64,000 nt of DNA from the NCBI GenBank assembly GCA_025934255.1, contig JAICYJ010000006.1:1-64000 (forward strand), in the 5' to 3' direction. A program made the position numbers and the translations under genes. This document shows, in pieces, positions 1 through 7,963 of the stretch. Source of the stretch: Thermoleophilia bacterium. Its GTDB lineage: Bacteria > Actinomycetota > Thermoleophilia > Gaiellales > JAICJC01. A model generated the notes under the pieces. The model was not told where the DNA came from. It worked only from the letters and a program-made list of their open reading frames with translations, and ran no database searches. Each line of letters opens with the position of its first letter. Within the stretch, counting starts at the first letter, position 1.

Positions 1-7
1 GGTACGA

Positions 8-78
8 CGGGCGGTGGGAGACAGATCGGAACAAAGGCACGACTCGGCCAGCTAAACCACGAGTCATCCCACCGCCCG
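8..78. repeat. Nested inverted repeat, possible structured RNA
   Basis: A perfect 12-bp inverted repeat (8-19 with 67-78) encloses a 6-bp hairpin (41-46 with 60-65), so the whole segment can fold into a long stem with an inner stem-loop. It has the size of a tRNA, and the outer stem could be an acceptor stem, but the T-arm consensus is missing. It lies downstream of the minus-strand hydrolase gene without a T-tract on either side, so a simple terminator is not convincing. Function unknown. Confidence 0.35.
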
Positions 79-213
79 CCGCACCCTCTCCCACAGGCCG
101 GACATCACCGACCCGCCACCCGAGGCTACACAGCTCAACCAGGCGCTTTGGCTGTCACGCAGCTGGCAACGACCGTCCCGCTGGCGTCACGAAACGCCAC
201 GGCCGCGCGAGCC

Positions 214-226
214 GGTGTTTGACACC
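214..226 (+). repeat. Short interspersed repeat GGTGTTTGACACC, copy 1
   Basis: A 13-base near-palindrome (GGTGT-TTG-ACACC) in noncoding DNA downstream of the hydrolase gene. The same word occurs inverted at 16684-16696 and with one mismatch at 16793-16805, always between genes. The rest of 79-250 shows no gene. Confidence 0.45.
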
Positions 227-250
227 TCCCCGCCGCGCCGGCGCGGTGCC

Positions 251-1021
251 TCAGGCCTCGTCGCCGGCCAGCCACGACCGCAGCAGCGCCGCCGTCTCGT
301 CGAACGCGTCCCAGTAGACCATGTGCCCGGCCTCGAGTCCCTGCACGGTCAGCCGGTCGCCCAGGTCGCGCTCGAGCGCGTCCACCAGCGCCCGCCCCAC
401 CATGCCGTCGTTCAGGGCCGGCACCAGCAGCAGCTTGCCGCCGAACACGTCCAGCGCCGCGGGCGGCCGCGCCATCTCGCTCCAGGCCGTGACCACCGTC
501 GAACGGCAGTAGCGCAGCCGGTAGCGCCCGTCATCCCCGCGCTCGAGTGCCTCATCCAGGTCGGCCTCCACGAACGGCAGCGCCTGCGGCGGTCGCCCCT
601 CGGCCCGAGCCGCCCGGGCTTCCGCCTCGCTGGCCCAGCCCTCGTCGTGCCGCGTCTCCTCGGCCGCCTCCAGCATGTCCTGGCCGCTCTGCGCGATCGC
701 CGGGTCGAGCAGCACCACCTTTCCCACCCGCTCAGGCGCCGTCGCCGCCAGGTGCGTCGCGAGCAGCCCGCCGAAGCTGTGCCCGACCACGTCGCAGCGC
801 TCGACGCCCTCCGCATCCATCGTCTCCAGCAGGTCGGCGACGTGCTGCTCCGTCGTCCAGGGAGCACGCCAGTCGGACTGCCCGTGCCCGCGCAGGTCGA
901 CAGCCAGCCAGCGCCGCTCCGACAGCCCTCGGTGGGCCAGCGCCCGGTAGCGTCCGCCATGCCCGGTGACGCCGTGCACCGCCAGCAACGGCGCGCCGTC
1001 CGCCGCGCCGAACCGATGCAC
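251..1021 (-). CDS. Alpha/beta hydrolase of the dehydrogenase cluster
   Basis: A 256-residue alpha/beta-hydrolase fold protein. The oxyanion HG pair lies near residues 16-17, the nucleophile elbow GHSFGG puts the catalytic serine at 82, and the catalytic histidine is His233 in AGHMVYWD. The GTG start lies two bases after the stop of the free lipoyl-domain gene, so the two are translationally coupled. In Pseudomonas-type AcoC the acetoin dehydrogenase E2 component is one chain with an N-terminal lipoyl domain and a C-terminal alpha/beta hydrolase; here the same two parts are separate genes. A thioesterase or acyltransferase role acting on the lipoyl arm is an inference; an ordinary esterase is the alternative. 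The exact start is uncertain because the reading frame stays open a little upstream. Confidence 0.85.
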   Translation of the reverse strand: MHRFGAADGAPLLAVHGVTGHGGRYRALAHRGLSERRWLAVDLRGHGQSDWRAPWTTEQHVADLLETMDAEGVERCDVVGHSFGGLLATHLAATAPERVGKVVLLDPAIAQSGQDMLEAAEETRHDEGWASEAEARAARAEGRPPQALPFVEADLDEALERGDDGRYRLRYCRSTVVTAWSEMARPPAALDVFGGKLLLVPALNDGMVGRALVDALERDLGDRLTVQGLEAGHMVYWDAFDETAALLRSWLAGDEA

Positions 1022-1023
1022 GT

Positions 1024-1287
1024 TCAGGCGGGCGATGGAAGCTCCTCACCCTGCTCGCCGATCCACGCCAGCACCGCACCCACCTCGTATTCGCCGCCCT
1101 CCGACGCGTCGATCCGCAGCACCACGCCGTCGGCCTCCGCCTCGACCTCCTGCGTCACCTTGTCGGTGTCCAGCTCGTACAGCGGCTGGCCGCGCGTGAC
1201 CGCGCCCCCGGCCGGCACCAGAAACTGGATCAAGATGGCGGAGCGCATCTCCTCGCCCAGCCGGGGAACGGTGACGGGAACGGCCAT
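1024..1287 (-). CDS. Free-standing lipoyl-domain protein
   Basis: An 87-residue single lipoyl/biotinyl domain with the lipoylation motif DTDKV, target Lys43. It aligns in layout with the N-terminal domain of E2 subunits but stops after the domain, with no peripheral-subunit-binding or catalytic domain. It is divergent from the E1 alpha gene and immediately upstream of the alpha/beta hydrolase, with which it reproduces the architecture of AcoC as two polypeptides. It presumably acts as a swinging-arm acyl carrier for the neighbouring dehydrogenase. A TAGACT box lies ten bases before the ATG, which implies a very short leader. Confidence 0.85.
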   Translation of the reverse strand: MAVPVTVPRLGEEMRSAILIQFLVPAGGAVTRGQPLYELDTDKVTQEVEAEADGVVLRIDASEGGEYEVGAVLAWIGEQGEELPSPA

Positions 1288-1330
1288 AACGCCGGTGAGT
1301 CTAAGCCATAACGCGTGCCAGGCTAACCGC

Positions 1331-1336
1331 TAGTGT
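1331..1336 (+). promoter_or_regulatory. -10 box of the E1 alpha operon
   Basis: TAGTGT followed by seven bases and then ATG at 1344. The transcript would begin at or next to the start codon (leaderless). The divergent lipoyl gene begins only 56 bases away. Confidence 0.5.
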
Positions 1337-1343
1337 TTTGCCG

Positions 1344-2420
1344 ATGGCCAAGGCCGCGGAGACCCCGCCCGACACCCTGCTCGACAAGGACACCGCGCTG
1401 CGCCTGTTCCGCATGATGGCGCTGATCCGCCGCTTCGAGGAGCGCACCGAGGAGCAGTACACCCGCGCCCGCATCGGCGGCTACTGCCACCTCGCGATCG
1501 GCGAGGAGGCCTCCACCGTGGGCGCCATCGACGCGCTCGAGCCGGGCGACTGCCTTTACGCCAGCTACCGCGACCACGGCACCGCCCTGGCCGTGGGCAG
1601 CGAGCCGGTTGCCGTGATGGCCGAGCTGTTCGGCAAGGAGACCGGCGTCGCCCACGGCCGCGGCGGCTCCATGCACCTGATGGACGTGCAGCGCCGCTTC
1701 TTCGGCGGCTGGGGCATCGTCGGCGCACACCTGCCGATCGCCACCGGCACCGCCCTGGCGCTCTCCTACCGCGACCTGCCCAACGCCGTGCTCTGCCAGT
1801 TCGGCGACGGCGCCGTCGAGACCGGGTCGTTCCACGAAGCGCTCAACCTGGCCGGCGTCTGGGACCTCCCGATCGTGTTTCAGATCATCAACAACCAGTA
1901 CGGCATGGGCACCTCGGTCGAGCAGTCCTCGGCTGAGCCCGACCTCTGGCGCCGCGCCGCCGCCTACCGCATGCACGGCGAGCGGATCGACGGCAACGAC
2001 GTGCTGGCCGTCCGCGAGGCCACCGCCCGCCTGATGGGGATCGCGCGCCGGGAACGCCGCCCCGCCCTGCTTGAGACCATCACCTACCGCTTCCGCGGCC
2101 ACAGCGTTGCCGACGCGGGCAAGGTCTACCGCTCGGCCGAGGAGATCGAGTCGTGGCGCAAGCGCGACCCGATCACCCGCTTCGGCCTGCACTGCAGCGA
2201 GCGCGGGCTGCTCGAGCAGGACGAGATCGACCAGGTCTGGAGCGACGTCGCCGCCGAGGTCAAGTCCGCCATCGACGAGGCCCTGGGCGCCGCCTTCCCC
2301 GACCCCGACACCCTCTACGAGCACGTCTACGGCGACTCCGCCTGGCGCGAGCAGTTCTCGCGGATGCGCGCCGGAGCCCCGTTCGGCGAGCGCGGAGAGG
2401 AGCGCACGTGGCAGACCTGA
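1344..2420 (+). CDS. 2-oxoacid dehydrogenase E1 component, alpha subunit
   Basis: The 358-residue thiamine diphosphate-dependent alpha subunit, which with the beta subunit decarboxylates a 2-oxoacid (pyruvate or acetoin type) and acylates the lipoyl arm of E2. The ThDP/Mg motif begins with GDG near residue 154 and ends with NN about 30 residues later. Further family motifs are HLAIGEEA, YRDHG and HGRGGSMH. I chose ATG 1344 rather than TTG 1338 because it follows a -10 box at leaderless spacing. The stop overlaps the beta-subunit start by 13 bases. The substrate cannot be read from sequence: the AcoC-like neighbours hint at acetoin, the full E2 at pyruvate. Confidence 0.93.
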   Translation: MAKAAETPPDTLLDKDTALRLFRMMALIRRFEERTEEQYTRARIGGYCHLAIGEEASTVGAIDALEPGDCLYASYRDHGTALAVGSEPVAVMAELFGKETGVAHGRGGSMHLMDVQRRFFGGWGIVGAHLPIATGTALALSYRDLPNAVLCQFGDGAVETGSFHEALNLAGVWDLPIVFQIINNQYGMGTSVEQSSAEPDLWRRAAAYRMHGERIDGNDVLAVREATARLMGIARRERRPALLETITYRFRGHSVADAGKVYRSAEEIESWRKRDPITRFGLHCSERGLLEQDEIDQVWSDVAAEVKSAIDEALGAAFPDPDTLYEHVYGDSAWREQFSRMRAGAPFGERGEERTWQT

Positions 2421-3400
2421 CCTACCGCGAGGCGCTGCGCCGGGCGCTCGACGACGAGCTCGCCCGCGACCCGGACGTGTTCCTGATGGGCGAGGAGATC
2501 GGCCGCTTCGAGGGCAGCTACAAGGTCACCGCCGGGCTCTGGCAGAAGTACGGTCCCGAGCGCGTGCGCGAGACCCCGATCTCGGAGGAGGGCTTCGTCG
2601 GAGCCGGCATCGGCGCCGCCATGATGGGCCTGCGCCCCGTGGTCGAGATCATGACCATCAACTTCATCCTGGTGGCCATGGACCAGGTCATCAACCACGC
2701 CGCGAAGATCCGCTACATGTTCGGTGGCGCCGTGGGCGTGCCGATGGTGATCCGCACGCCGGGCGGGGCCGGCGCCCAGCTCACCGCCCAGCACTCCCAG
2801 AGCCTGGAGGCCTGGTTCGCAGGCTGCCCCGGCATCAAGGTGGTGGCGCCCGCGTCCGTGGCCGACGCCTACGGCATGTTGAAGACCGCGATCCGCGACG
2901 ATGACCCGGTGCTGTTCTGCGAGAACCTGGTCATGTACAACGTCACCGGCACCATGCCCGACGATCCCGACTACACCGTTCCGCTGGGCCGCGCCGCCGT
3001 CGTCCGCGAGGGGAGCGACCTGACCCTCGTCGCCCACTCCTACACCGTGCAGCGGGCGCTGCGGGTGGCCGACACCATGTCCCGCGACGGCATCGAGATC
3101 GAGGTGGTCGACCTCCGTTCCCTGCGCCCGCTGGACGCCGAGACGGTGGCCGAGTCGGTGCGCAAGACCAGCCGCGCGCTGATCGCCGAGGAGGGCTGGT
3201 CGACCTACGGCGTCGGCGCCGAGCTGGCGGCCCGCATCCACCGGCTTTGCTTCGACGACCTCGACGCCCCGGTCGAGCGCGTGGGCGGCGCCGAGGTGCC
3301 GATGCCCTACTCCAAGCCGCTGGAGCTCGCGGCGCTGCCGCTCGAGAGCAAGATCGAGGCCGCCGCGCGCGGCCTGCTGGCCGAGAGCGGGATCGCATGA
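2408..3400 (+). CDS. 2-oxoacid dehydrogenase E1 component, beta subunit
   Basis: The 330-residue beta subunit of the E1 heterotetramer, with N-terminal pyrimidine-binding and C-terminal transketolase domains. Family motifs include FLMGEEIG near residue 25, TPISEEGFVGAGIGAA, and DLRSLRPLD followed by EEGW in the C-terminal domain. GTG 2408 gives the usual family start (ADLTYREAL) and overlaps the end of the alpha gene by 13 bases, implying coupled translation. It is followed after 19 bases by the E2 gene, so 1344-4712 forms one operon. No E3 (lipoamide dehydrogenase) gene is present in the window. Confidence 0.93.
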   Translation: MADLTYREALRRALDDELARDPDVFLMGEEIGRFEGSYKVTAGLWQKYGPERVRETPISEEGFVGAGIGAAMMGLRPVVEIMTINFILVAMDQVINHAAKIRYMFGGAVGVPMVIRTPGGAGAQLTAQHSQSLEAWFAGCPGIKVVAPASVADAYGMLKTAIRDDDPVLFCENLVMYNVTGTMPDDPDYTVPLGRAAVVREGSDLTLVAHSYTVQRALRVADTMSRDGIEIEVVDLRSLRPLDAETVAESVRKTSRALIAEEGWSTYGVGAELAARIHRLCFDDLDAPVERVGGAEVPMPYSKPLELAALPLESKIEAAARGLLAESGIA

Positions 3401-3419
3401 GCCCCCACAGGAAGGACCC

Positions 3420-4712
3420 ATGTCCGAAGAACTGGTGATGCCGCGGCTCTCCGACACGATGGAGGAGGGCACCATCGGCCGCTGGCTGGTGCACGAGGGC
3501 GACGCGTTCGCCGAGGGCGACGTGCTGGCCGAGATCGAGACCGACAAGGCCACCATGGAGTTCCAGGCCTACGACGCCGGCACCGTGCTGCGGATCCTGG
3601 TCGGCGACGGCGAGACGGTCGCCCTGGGCGCACCGATCGCGATCGTGGGCGCCGAGGGCGAGTCCGCAGACGAGGCCGTGTCGGCCGGAAACGGCGCCGC
3701 CACCCCGCCACCGCAGGAGCAGGCGGCCGCCGAGACCGAGCCGGAGCCGGAGCCGAAGGCCGCGCCCGCCCGCAAGCCGAAGTCGTCGTCGAAGGCGAAG
3801 GCCGCGGCCGGCAACGGCGCCCGCGCCACGGCCGCGCTGCGCGTCTCGCCGATCGCCCGCCGCATGGCCGACGAGGCCGGCATCGACCTGGCCGCGATGG
3901 CCGGCAGGGGCAGCGGCCCCGAGGGCCGCGTCGTCAAGGCCGACGTGGAGCGCCTGATCTCGAGTGGCGAGCTGACCCGGCCGGCGGCAGCCGACGCGCC
4001 ACCAGAGGCCCAGCGCGCCCCGGCCGAGGGTGAGATCCGCGATCTGACGCCGATGCTGAAGGCCGTGGCGACGCGCATGGCCCAGTCCAAGCAGACCGTC
4101 CCTCACTTCTACGTCGAGTCCGAGATCGACATGACCCGCGCCATGCAGCTGCGGGCCGAGCTGAACGGCGGCCTTGCCGACTCCGGCGACAAGATCAGCG
4201 TCAACGACCTGATCGTGCGCGCCTCGGCGCTGGCCCTGATCCAGCACCCGCAGGCGCATCGCTCCTACGTGGACGGCAAGCACGTCTACCACGCGCACGC
4301 CAGCATCGGCATCGCGGTGGCGCTCGACGACGGCCTGATCGTGCCGGTGGTGGTCGATGCCGACACCAAGCCGGTGCGCGAGATCAGCCGCGAGACGCGC
4401 GACCTGGCCGGACGCGCCCGCGCCGGCAAGCTGAAGCAGCGCGAGATCGAGGGCGCCACCTTCTCGGTCTCCAACCTGGGCATGTTCGACGTCGCCAACT
4501 TCGAGGCGATCATCAACCCGCCCGAGTCGGCGATCATCGCGGTCGGCGCCACCGTCGATCGCCCGGTGGTCGTGGGCGGAGAGATCGTCGTGCGCAAGAT
4601 CATGCGCGTGACGCTGTCCTGCGACCACCGCGCGTGCTCGGGAGCGGACGGCGCCAAGCTGGTGCTGACAATCAAGCAGCTGCTGCAGTCTCCGTCGCTG
4701 CTGCTGGTCTAA
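3420..4712 (+). CDS. Dihydrolipoamide acyltransferase E2
   Basis: A 430-residue E2 core subunit that transfers the acyl group from its lipoyl arm to CoA. Domains in order: lipoyl domain 1-77 with ETDKA and lipoylated Lys43; an Ala/Pro/Lys-rich linker; a peripheral-subunit-binding domain around 140-178 (RVSPIARRMA...EGRVVKADV); and the catalytic domain from about 200. The catalytic motif near the C-terminus reads DHRACSG: the essential histidine (His403) is present, but the aspartate of the usual HxxxDG is Ser407. It is the third gene of the E1/E2 operon. Aco-, pyruvate- or branched-chain-specific E2 cannot be told apart by eye. Confidence 0.92.
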   Translation: MSEELVMPRLSDTMEEGTIGRWLVHEGDAFAEGDVLAEIETDKATMEFQAYDAGTVLRILVGDGETVALGAPIAIVGAEGESADEAVSAGNGAATPPPQEQAAAETEPEPEPKAAPARKPKSSSKAKAAAGNGARATAALRVSPIARRMADEAGIDLAAMAGRGSGPEGRVVKADVERLISSGELTRPAAADAPPEAQRAPAEGEIRDLTPMLKAVATRMAQSKQTVPHFYVESEIDMTRAMQLRAELNGGLADSGDKISVNDLIVRASALALIQHPQAHRSYVDGKHVYHAHASIGIAVALDDGLIVPVVVDADTKPVREISRETRDLAGRARAGKLKQREIEGATFSVSNLGMFDVANFEAIINPPESAIIAVGATVDRPVVVGGEIVVRKIMRVTLSCDHRACSGADGAKLVLTIKQLLQSPSLLLV

Positions 4713-4726
4713 CGGGGCCAGGCAAG

Positions 4727-4732
4727 TACACT
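4727..4732 (+). promoter_or_regulatory. -10 box of the CBS-domain gene
   Basis: TACACT, six bases, then ATG at 4739: the leaderless arrangement. It lies just after the E2 stop, so the CBS gene probably has its own transcript. Confidence 0.5.
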
Positions 4733-4738
4733 CGACCC

Positions 4739-5200
4739 ATGCAGCTGACCGACGTCATGAGCACTTCACTGGTGGCCGTCACCCCGGAGACGCGGGTCGG
4801 CGACGCCGCCCGGCGCATGGTCGAGCACGACGTCGGCGCCGCGATCGTGCTGGCCGACGGCGACGATCTGGTCGGCGTGATCACGGAGCGCGACCTGCTG
4901 CGATGCGTCAGCGAGGGCATCGACCCGTCGGTGCCGGTGTCCGACCGCATGACCCGTCACGTGCTGACCGCCTCGCCCCAGACCGAGCTGGCCGAGGCGA
5001 TGGCGCTGATGGTGGACGGCCACTTCCGGCACCTGCCGGTCGTGAACGACGAGGGCCACGTGATCGGCCTGGCCTCGATGCGCGACCTGATGGCCTACAC
5101 GTCGCTGCGCCTGCGCCACGGCAGTATGGGCAGCGACGACGACCTCGACCCGGCCGAGGTAATCGCGACCATCCATCGCATGCGCACCGGCGCGGCGTAG
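4739..5200 (+). CDS. Two-CBS-domain protein
   Basis: A 153-residue protein made of a pair of CBS motifs, each ending in the typical LVGVITERDLL or VIGLASMRDLM strand-helix. Such Bateman modules bind adenosine nucleotides (AMP, ATP, SAM) and often sense energy state. There is no enzymatic domain attached, so it would act through a partner. It follows the dehydrogenase operon by 26 bases but has its own promoter; a role in sensing the energy charge for that complex is only an inference. It ends where the convergent aminopeptidase gene ends, without a gap. Confidence 0.88.
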   Translation: MQLTDVMSTSLVAVTPETRVGDAARRMVEHDVGAAIVLADGDDLVGVITERDLLRCVSEGIDPSVPVSDRMTRHVLTASPQTELAEAMALMVDGHFRHLPVVNDEGHVIGLASMRDLMAYTSLRLRHGSMGSDDDLDPAEVIATIHRMRTGAA

Positions 5201-6409
5201 CTAGACCTGCCAGACGCCGCCGCGCAGCACCGGCACGCGGTCGCCGCTGCCCGTGACGCCGGTCACGTCCACGTCGTCGTCGCCGATCATGAAGTCGATG
5301 TGGATCTGGCTGGCGTTGATCCGGCCCACGTCGTCGCCCGATACGCAGTAGTCGAAGCCCTGGCCGAGCGCGATGTGGCAGGCCGCGTTCTCGTCCAGCA
5401 GCGTCTCGTAGAACACGGTGCCGAGCTGCCCGATCCGGCTCTCGCCGTCGACCAGCGCCACCTCGCCCAGCCGCACGCCGCCCTCGTCGATGGCGGTGCG
5501 GGCGCGCAGCACGTCGGCGCCCTGGTCGGCATCGATCGCGACCGCACGGCCGTCCTCGAACCGCACCCGCAGGCCGGTCAGCACCGTGCCGCCCACGTCC
5601 AGCGGCCGGGTCGCATGCACCTCGCCGTTGACCCGCGTCGGGTCGGGCGTCGTGAACGCCTCCTCGGAGGGCACGTTCGGCCGGTGCGGGATGCCGTCCG
5701 CCGTCTCCGACCCGCCGGATATGAACTGCGAGCTGGGCAGCAGGCCGACCTCGAGGTCGGTGCCCGGCCCCTGGAAGTGGAGCGAGTCGAACCGGCGGTC
5801 GTTGATGCGCCCGGCGGTCGCGACCATGTCGCCCATGCGCTGCTCCCACGACGCGACCGGGTCATCCTCGTCCAGCCGGCAGACGCGCTCGACCTCCGAC
5901 CAGAGCAACTCCAGCGCCGCATCCGGCTCCATGTCGGGATGCACGACCGCCGCCCAGACGGGCGACGGGCTGGGCCCGACCGTCCAGTTCACCAGCTGCT
6001 CGCTGACCGCCTTCAGCCACTCCGTGTTGACCGGCGAGTTGTCCCTTCCCAGCCGATCCGGATCGAGACCGGCCAGGATCGAGGGATCGGTGCCGCCCGA
6101 CAGGCTGATGATCGCCCACTTCTCGGCCGCCGCCGCCCGGGCCTGCTCGTACGACCAGGTGGTCGCGTACCCGATCGAATCGTCTCCGCCGAACTCGATC
6201 CGGGCCCGCTTGATGTGCAGGTCGAAGTAGTTGAGCTCAACGAACCTGGCGCCGGCCAGGTAGCACTCGTTCGCCACGGCCCGCACCAGCTCGCGGTCAT
6301 CGACGTCGCCGCCGAGCATCACCGTCTGGCCGGGCTGGACGTTGGCGCCGAACCCGACCAGCAGCCGCGCCAGCCTGCGCCGGCGCTCGTCAATCGTCAG
6401 ATCTGCCAT
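5201..6409 (-). CDS. M29-family aminopeptidase, copy A
   Basis: A 402-residue metallo-aminopeptidase of the AmpS/PepS (M29) family, a cytosolic enzyme that removes N-terminal residues from peptides. The expected metal-binding regions are present: a glutamate in PSEEAFTTPD, the glutamate and histidine of LLDENAACHIALG, and the HID of IHIDFMIG. The ATG at 6409 is embedded in the end of the upstream paralogue (13-base overlap), so the two are co-translated. The start VGFGANVQPGQ is typical of the family N-terminus. Together with copy B it is a tandem duplication. Confidence 0.9.
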   Translation of the reverse strand: MADLTIDERRRRLARLLVGFGANVQPGQTVMLGGDVDDRELVRAVANECYLAGARFVELNYFDLHIKRARIEFGGDDSIGYATTWSYEQARAAAAEKWAIISLSGGTDPSILAGLDPDRLGRDNSPVNTEWLKAVSEQLVNWTVGPSPSPVWAAVVHPDMEPDAALELLWSEVERVCRLDEDDPVASWEQRMGDMVATAGRINDRRFDSLHFQGPGTDLEVGLLPSSQFISGGSETADGIPHRPNVPSEEAFTTPDPTRVNGEVHATRPLDVGGTVLTGLRVRFEDGRAVAIDADQGADVLRARTAIDEGGVRLGEVALVDGESRIGQLGTVFYETLLDENAACHIALGQGFDYCVSGDDVGRINASQIHIDFMIGDDDVDVTGVTGSGDRVPVLRGGVWQV

Positions 6410-7596
6410 TCGCCGCCCCGCAGCACCGGCACACGGGTACCGTCGGCGTTCACGCCGTCGACGTCGATCTCGGGGCTGCCGATCATGAAGTCGATGTGGA
6501 TGGAGCTCGAGTTCACCTGCTGCTTGTCGCGCTCGTCCTTGACGAGGTACCCCAAGCCGCTGCCGAGCGCGATATGGCTGGCAGCGTTCTCGTCGATCAG
6601 GGTCGAGTAGAAGACCGTGTCCAGCGCTCCGATGCGCCCCTCGCCGTCGACCAGCGCAAGCTCTCCCAGCCGCGACGCGCCATCGTCTCGCGACGCGCGG
6701 CCCCGCAGCACCTCGGCGCCGCCGTCGGCATCGATCGCCACCGCGCGGCCGCCCTCGAACCGCACCGTCAGACCCGTGACCAGCGTGCCCTCGATGTTCA
6801 GCGGCTTGGTCGCGCGTACGACGCCGTCGGTGCGGCTCGGGTCGGGCGTCGTGAACACCTCTTCGGTGGGCAGGTTGGGATGGTGCGAGATGCCGTCCGC
6901 GGTGGTGAACGTTGCACACGCCCACTCGGCGCTGGGCAGCAGGCCCACGGTCAGGTCGGTGCCGTCGCCGTTGAAGTGGACGGCCTCGAACCGATGCTCG
7001 CCGAGCCTCTCGCTGATCTCGGTCAGCCGATCGAAGCGGGTCTGCCAGGCGGCCACCGGGTCGTCCTCGTCGAGCCGGCACACGCGCGCGATCTCCTGCG
7101 ACAGCAGCTCGAACGCACGATCAACGGGCAGGTCGGGATGCACTCTGGCCGCCCACTCCGGGGTCGGGCAGGCGATGATGCACCAGTTGATCAGGCGCTC
7201 CATCACCAGCCGCAGATACGCCTGCCGCACCGGTGACTGATCGGCTCCCAGCCGGACGGGGTCGAGCCCGTCGGTGGCGGCCGGGTCGAGCGCCGCCTCC
7301 AGCGAGATCACGGCCACGCGCTGCTCTCCCATCTGTTGCATGCGCTCAACGTGCCACGGCGGCGCGTATCCGATCGCCTCGTCCCCGGCGTTCTCGATCT
7401 TGGCCCGGCGCACGAAGGCGTCGGTGTAGGTGACGTCGACGTACCTGGCGCCGGCCCGGTAGGCGGCTGCCGCCACCGCCCGCGCCAACGGCTCGCGCCC
7501 GAGCTCGGCGGTCACCATCACGATCTGATCGGCCTGTACGTTGGCTCCGAAGCCTACGGCGAGCTCGGCCAGCCGCTCGGTCAACAGGTCGTCCAC
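6397..7596 (-). CDS. M29-family aminopeptidase, copy B
   Basis: A 399-residue paralogue of the downstream gene, clearly similar along the whole length, with the same metal-ligand blocks (PTEEVFTTPD, IDENAASHIALG, IHIDFMIG). GTG 7596 is preferred over TTG 7614 and GTG 7605 because it aligns with the paralogue's N-terminus and is preceded by TACAGT at leaderless spacing. Divergence between the copies in the central region (residues roughly 80-160) suggests different peptide preferences. No signal peptide is seen, so it should act in the cytoplasm. Confidence 0.88.
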   Translation of the reverse strand: MDDLLTERLAELAVGFGANVQADQIVMVTAELGREPLARAVAAAAYRAGARYVDVTYTDAFVRRAKIENAGDEAIGYAPPWHVERMQQMGEQRVAVISLEAALDPAATDGLDPVRLGADQSPVRQAYLRLVMERLINWCIIACPTPEWAARVHPDLPVDRAFELLSQEIARVCRLDEDDPVAAWQTRFDRLTEISERLGEHRFEAVHFNGDGTDLTVGLLPSAEWACATFTTADGISHHPNLPTEEVFTTPDPSRTDGVVRATKPLNIEGTLVTGLTVRFEGGRAVAIDADGGAEVLRGRASRDDGASRLGELALVDGEGRIGALDTVFYSTLIDENAASHIALGSGLGYLVKDERDKQQVNSSSIHIDFMIGSPEIDVDGVNADGTRVPVLRGGEWQI

Positions 7597-7603
7597 GGGC
7601 CGC

Positions 7604-7609
7604 ACTGTA
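7604..7609 (-). promoter_or_regulatory. -10 box of the M29 pair
   Basis: On the minus strand TACAGT, seven bases, GTG 7596. It supports that start over the upstream ones. Confidence 0.45.
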
Positions 7610-7616
7610 CACAAGC

Positions 7617-7622
7617 TAGGAT
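7617..7622 (+). promoter_or_regulatory. -10 box of the small gene at 7631
   Basis: TAGGAT, eight bases, ATG 7631. It is back to back with the M29 promoter. Confidence 0.45.
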
Positions 7623-7630
7623 GGCCGCCA

Positions 7631-7960
7631 ATGCAACACCTTGCCGAGCAGTGGGATCAGATACTGGCGCGCCAGCCCGAGGATTGGTCGTCGATGAACA
7701 TCGAGCTGGAGCTGTTGGATGCGAACCAGAGCGAGGAGTCGGCGCTCGTGTTGTCTCCGCTGAATCCGTGGCACGAGCGTGACTGGCGAAGCGGCATCTT
7801 CCGCTTCCGCGCCGCGCACACGTTCGGCTACGGCACGGCTGCGCCGCTCTGCCGCAAGCGGTTGGCGACGCTCGACAGCGTCGGCGTCAAGGGCACGCTG
7901 CGACTGCTGTCGCGGGTGGCCGACGTGCGCCCCGTCGCCACCCAGGGCACCACAGGCTGA
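7631..7960 (+). CDS. Conserved-looking small protein, function unknown
   Basis: A 109-residue soluble protein that I do not recognise. It begins with an amphipathic helix (QHLAEQWDQILARQ), followed by a beta-rich segment with a PLNPWHERDWRSGIFRF stretch, and ends with a short disordered tail. There is no signal peptide, membrane segment or metal motif. Good coding character and a promoter at leaderless spacing support a real gene. It is divergent from the aminopeptidases and its stop lies only four bases from the convergent pheT stop. Confidence 0.7.
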   Translation: MQHLAEQWDQILARQPEDWSSMNIELELLDANQSEESALVLSPLNPWHERDWRSGIFRFRAAHTFGYGTAAPLCRKRLATLDSVGVKGTLRLLSRVADVRPVATQGTTG

Positions 7961-7963
7961 CGC

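Noticed and set aside
8..78. Reading the nested inverted repeat as a tRNA gene
   Set aside because: The T-arm does not have the GGTTCRANNCC pattern and no proper anticodon arm is found between the D-like hairpin and the acceptor-like stem.
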